From: Candidatus Saccharimonadota bacterium
Lineage (GTDB): Bacteria > Patescibacteriota > Saccharimonadia > Saccharimonadales > SZUA-47
Length of the DNA stretch: 22,878 bases
Reading direction: 5' to 3'
Assembly: GCA_017993025.1 (NCBI GenBank)
Contig: JAGONL010000006.1
Coordinates: 1-22,878 of the forward strand
Under the pieces are notes generated by a model. It was not told the DNA's origin, did not search any database, and saw nothing but the letters and a program-made list of their open reading frames with translations. Shown here in pieces: positions 19,958 to 22,878 of this stretch; within the stretch, counting starts at the first letter, position 1; every line of letters begins with the position of its first letter. Made by a program: the position numbers and the translations under genes.

Positions 19958-21620
19958 ACATCTTCTCTGGGGCATGGATTCCTAGGAGGTTTAGGCCTTT
20001 TTTAAGCGTGTCTGCGTATACGGACACTAGATTAAGACGAATTTGCTCACGTGCGTCACCTACTACCCTATTTTGTTCATAAAATCGGTTAAATTCTTGA
20101 GCAAGTTCATACAAGTATGTACAGACAACGTGCGGAGCAAGTTCTTCCACAGCTTTGTTAACCACATCCGTATACTCACCAAGTTTCCGAACCAAAGTCC
20201 TCTCACCCGCTTCAAGTGCGTCAACTTCTCTCTTCTCTCTTCTCCCTTCTCCCTTTGCCAAAATACTTTTGGCGCGTGCATGTGCATACTGCAAATATGG
20301 ACCGGAATTACCGTGAATGCTAACAGATTCAAGTGGGTCGTAGATTATATCCCCGCCCATACGGTTCTTCAAAAATGAATATTTGATTGCGCCTAGCGAA
20401 GTCGGCTCGTCGTCCTTACCGGTAGCTTCTAAATTAGCCTGTTTAGCGCTGTCTAGAACATCGGTAGCGCGCAAAAAATTACCTAGTCTTGAACTCATTT
20501 TTACTCCACCAGCAAGCTTAACGATTCCGTGGGTTAAGTGGGTTGTGGCATTTACTAGTTCAGGCGCGAATTGTTCTACGGATTTCAGCACTACGGACAT
20601 ATATTGAAGTTGTTCGTTGCCAGTAATCACAACCGAATGGTCAAAACTGTAGTCAGCTTTTTTGGTGAGTATTAGCCCCACATCTTTTGCCTCATAGGTT
20701 GGTAGACCTTCACTGTTAATGAACACTCTAGTGTGCAAACCAAACTTTTCGCCTTCAAATACTACTGCACCGTCTGACTCGGTGTACACTCCGTTTTTCA
20801 GCTGTTCTTTAACCGTCGAAAGTCCTAGTTCTGCCACACTACTTTCTGGGTAGTATTTCTCAAAAGGCGTACCAATACGTGCATAGAAATTGTCAAAATA
20901 ATCATAGCTCCATCCCCGCGTTGTCCAATAAATTTGCGCAAAAGCAGATTCTTGGTCATTCGTATTAACGATTTCGTAAACCTTTTTGTTCAGAGCGATA
21001 ATTTCGTCTTTAGCCTGTTCGTTTTCTTCATAAGCTTGCGTGCCTTTAACGTAACAGCTGGCCATCCATTCAGAGCGCTCTACCTCAGGTATTTCAGCTA
21101 ACTTAGCGTTATCCTCACCACCCAAATCTTGCAATATTGCCCACATTGTTTTGCCTACGTGCAAACCAACGTCACCGCCAAAATTTACTCTGTGGACCTG
21201 AGCGCCGGCGTTTTCAAATAAATTAGCAATTGTGTGCCCCACGATACTGGTATACAGATGCCCCGCATGCAAGACTTTAAACGGGTTTGGGTCTGAATAT
21301 TCACATACTACTACCTTGCCCGCCCAAGTTTGTGCTGGTGTGTTGTCTAATTGCTCAAGCAAAAACTTATCTGACATTTTTATATTAATAAACCCAGGTC
21401 CCGCTACTGAAACCTCCGCTACTTCTTCACTTTCGCGCAGTTTTTCAGCAATCTGCTCTGCTATGTCTCTAGGGTTACGCCCAAGTTTCGTAGTCAGATG
21501 CATGGCAATGTTGCAAGCAAAATCACCAAACTTCTCATCTGGGACAGTTACTAACGGGGTTTCATCCAAATCAAAGATATCTTTGATAGTTTTTTGTATT
21601 AAGCTTGTAATTGTGTCCAT
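19956..21620 (-). CDS. argS: Arginyl-tRNA synthetase
   Basis: A 554-residue class I synthetase that charges tRNA-Arg. The N-terminal Arg-specific domain has E-K-F-G-D-F-A-C-N-I-A (29-39). The HIGH motif is H-A-G-H-L (118-122), preceded by D-P-N-P-F-K-V-L. KMSKS is K-M-S-S-R-L-G-N (374-381). The C-terminal DALR anticodon domain contains N-S-G-P-Y-L-Q-Y-A-H-A-R-A (438-450) and E-F-N-R-F-Y. The frame is open to 21683, but TATAAT at 21636-21631 overlaps the ATG at 21632, and transcription should begin near 21623, so the ATG at 21620 is the best start. Residues about 455-466 (K-G-E-G-R-R-E-K-R-E-V) are encoded by a heptamer array. Confidence 0.95.
   Translation of the reverse strand: MDTITSLIQKTIKDIFDLDETPLVTVPDEKFGDFACNIAMHLTTKLGRNPRDIAEQIAEKLRESEEVAEVSVAGPGFINIKMSDKFLLEQLDNTPAQTWAGKVVVCEYSDPNPFKVLHAGHLYTSIVGHTIANLFENAGAQVHRVNFGGDVGLHVGKTMWAILQDLGGEDNAKLAEIPEVERSEWMASCYVKGTQAYEENEQAKDEIIALNKKVYEIVNTNDQESAFAQIYWTTRGWSYDYFDNFYARIGTPFEKYYPESSVAELGLSTVKEQLKNGVYTESDGAVVFEGEKFGLHTRVFINSEGLPTYEAKDVGLILTKKADYSFDHSVVITGNEQLQYMSVVLKSVEQFAPELVNATTHLTHGIVKLAGGVKMSSRLGNFLRATDVLDSAKQANLEATGKDDEPTSLGAIKYSFLKNRMGGDIIYDPLESVSIHGNSGPYLQYAHARAKSILAKGEGRREKREVDALEAGERTLVRKLGEYTDVVNKAVEELAPHVVCTYLYELAQEFNRFYEQNRVVGDAREQIRLNLVSVYADTLKKGLNLLGIHAPEKM
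20225..20256. repeat. Pyrimidine heptamer array inside argS
   Basis: CTTCTCT, CTTCTCT, CTTCTCC, CTTCTCC, then CTTT, a 32-nt pure pyrimidine run on the plus strand. On the coding strand it is a GGGAGAA-type purine run encoding part of a Lys/Arg/Glu/Gly-rich loop. Confidence 0.9.
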
Positions 21621-21630
21621 ATTCTTACTC

Positions 21631-21636
21631 ATTATA
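21631..21636 (-). promoter_or_regulatory. -10 box TATAAT of argS
   Basis: A perfect TATAAT (21636-21631) lies 10 nt before the ATG at 21620, giving a leader of about 3 nt. It overlaps an upstream in-frame ATG at 21632 and so argues against longer ArgS starts. The -35 is weak. Confidence 0.45.
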
Positions 21637-21745
21637 CGATAGTTGCCATAATACATATTCTTCACTTTACTAAAGCATTGCACAAGCAGACATAATATAT
21701 AAATATGTCTATATAATTTAATAAATAATGTCGAGTATACTACTC

Positions 21746-22878
21746 TTATTCAACGCGCTTGAAGGGTAGTACTTCGGCGTCACTATTTTCAGGTTCTATT
21801 AGCTTTTTTAGTTCTTCTAAATCACTTATAAATCGATTAACGTCATCTAGATTTCCTGGTTTACTGTGTCTTGTGTCTACGACCACAGGTTCGCTCAGAA
21901 AAAAACTCACTAACGCTGAGCCACCTTGTTTTATAGCATCATCACGAAGATTTTTCTGCTCCAAAGTCTCGGCTTTTTTGCCATCTGGAGTAACTGCATA
22001 TTCGTCATTTTCGACAGTTACAAAACCGTCATTGCCAATAATAATTTTTAATTCTTTTTTAATCCCTATTCGTGAATCACTTTTAGGCTTGGCGTGCAAA
22101 ACCGGCACTTCAGATTTTGTAATAGTCTGCTTGCTTAAACTGACTGTCATTGGTTTTTCTGGTTGGCCAATTGTGTCAATATCTGGGACAAACCGAAAAT
22201 ACCATGTTTCTTCGCCAACTTTGAATATTACTTTTGAACTTTCTTTTAAAGAGGCCTCAATCTGAGTCATAACCTCTTCAACCGAAGTTCTGGCAGAAAT
22301 TATTGCTTCAATCAATTCTGGATTATTGGCAACACTTTCATGCCAAATGGATTTATCAGAAAGAGTGCTGTCTACTTCTAGCTTATCTACAAATTCTTGA
22401 ACTCCGGTAATAGTTCTAGGATCGGTTATTTTTTGTCCCTCACCCAAAAATGCCAGCTGGTCAAGAACTGCATTTGTGGCACCCTGTTCATTATCTGCAA
22501 ATTCTTGTTGCAGATCTCCTTCTAGAGTAACTGTGCGGTTATCGCCTTCAATATCTAAACTGTAGCTGGATACAGGTGTATTACTAATACTAGAATCAAA
22601 TGTATAGATGCTATAAGTATCAAAACGGGACTCGTCATTATCTTCCTCTATTTCTTCCTCATCCACAGAATGGCTATCGGGGTCATTGTAGGATAGTCGC
22701 CTAACTAACACGACGCTTCCATCTTCTTTCGCAAATGAAGCGTAAGACGTAAAATAGTGGTCGTGGCCACTTTCATGCGTTATAGTCTCTGTGCCGGATA
22801 GAAGTCTGTCTGCTTCTGAGCCAATGTTTCTGCCAGTTACTTCGCCACCATTGTCTATGGGCTGACTGTTACCAGGGA
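21746..22878 (-). CDS. Uncharacterised acidic protein, 5' end cut by window edge
   Basis: The frame is open from the right edge (22878) to a TAA at 21746, giving 377 residues without the N-terminus. A GTG at 22711 is a possible internal start, but the reading continues upstream with similar composition, so I treat the gene as 5'-partial. I cannot assign a family. An acidic run (E-E-E-I-E-E-D-N-D-E) lies shortly after the visible start. The middle is alpha-helical with many Glu and Ser. A beta-rich part (V-G-E-E-T-W-Y-F-R-F-V-P) precedes a C-terminal D-D-V-N-R-F-I-S-D-L-E-E-L helix. There are no membrane helices or cysteines in the part seen. It resembles the cytoplasmic acidic proteins at the other end of the window in style only. 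It lies 125 bp upstream of argS on the same strand. Confidence 0.75.
   Translation of the reverse strand, partial: PGNSQPIDNGGEVTGRNIGSEADRLLSGTETITHESGHDHYFTSYASFAKEDGSVVLVRRLSYNDPDSHSVDEEEIEEDNDESRFDTYSIYTFDSSISNTPVSSYSLDIEGDNRTVTLEGDLQQEFADNEQGATNAVLDQLAFLGEGQKITDPRTITGVQEFVDKLEVDSTLSDKSIWHESVANNPELIEAIISARTSVEEVMTQIEASLKESSKVIFKVGEETWYFRFVPDIDTIGQPEKPMTVSLSKQTITKSEVPVLHAKPKSDSRIGIKKELKIIIGNDGFVTVENDEYAVTPDGKKAETLEQKNLRDDAIKQGGSALVSFFLSEPVVVDTRHSKPGNLDDVNRFISDLEELKKLIEPENSDAEVLPFKRVE

Noticed and set aside
21621..21683. ArgS starts at 21683 or 21632
   Set aside because: TATAAT at 21636-21631 would place these ATGs before the transcript start, and the added residues have no ArgS similarity.
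1..22878. Recoded UGA (as in SR1 or Gracilibacteria)
   Set aside because: The TrmB-like gene ends naturally at TGA at the expected family length, and conserved proteins contain no in-frame TGA.

Overview
The window looks like chromosomal DNA of a Patescibacteria (CPR) bacterium, most likely Candidatus Saccharibacteria or a close relative. This is inferred from gene content and style, with no database search: AT-rich DNA, short housekeeping proteins, a DnaG primase without its zinc ligands, a TrmB-type regulator, an AEC transporter, many small one-TM or low-complexity proteins, and a mix of leaderless and Shine-Dalgarno starts. Real genes end in TAA, TAG and TGA, so the standard bacterial code fits. 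I see no rRNA, tRNA, CRISPR array, transposase or prophage gene.

Layout. 1-3998: two related proteins of unknown function, the first cut by the window edge, share a module with a ryanodine-receptor (RyR)-like motif and flank an AEC-family permease. 4006-7780: a TrmB-like regulator, then a tight two-gene unit encoding a HerA/VirB4-type ATPase and a cysteine-rich predicted beta-solenoid. 7786-9333: a degenerate GGDEF protein and a one-TM surface protein. 9459-13580: a P-loop kinase-like protein converges on the dnaG-rpoD-HAD phosphatase operon. 13652-14585: a one-TM protein and an MmcQ/YjbR protein. 14643-15771: heptamer repeats, oligoribonuclease (orn), and a noncoding stretch of about 490 bp that can fold into long helices. 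15772-18140: msrB, a small two-TM protein, an MscL-type channel and glutamate dehydrogenase. 18380-22878: a photolyase-related flavoprotein, argS, and a partial protein of unknown function.

The core genes cover replication priming, transcription initiation, Arg-tRNA charging, RNA turnover, methionine sulfoxide repair, osmotic protection and nitrogen metabolism. The accessory part is the less familiar one: the ATPase/beta-solenoid pair, the RyR-like paralogs and the degenerate GGDEF protein.

Three patterns cut across genes. (1) About eight genes have a -10 box 6-8 nt before the start codon, which predicts leaderless mRNAs; genes later in operons, and a few others, carry Shine-Dalgarno sites. 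(2) Four separate tandem arrays have a 7-bp period but unrelated unit sequences, and one lies inside argS. (3) Several conserved protein families lack their signature metal ligands or motifs: DnaG zinc ligands, photolyase cluster cysteines and the GGDEF loop.
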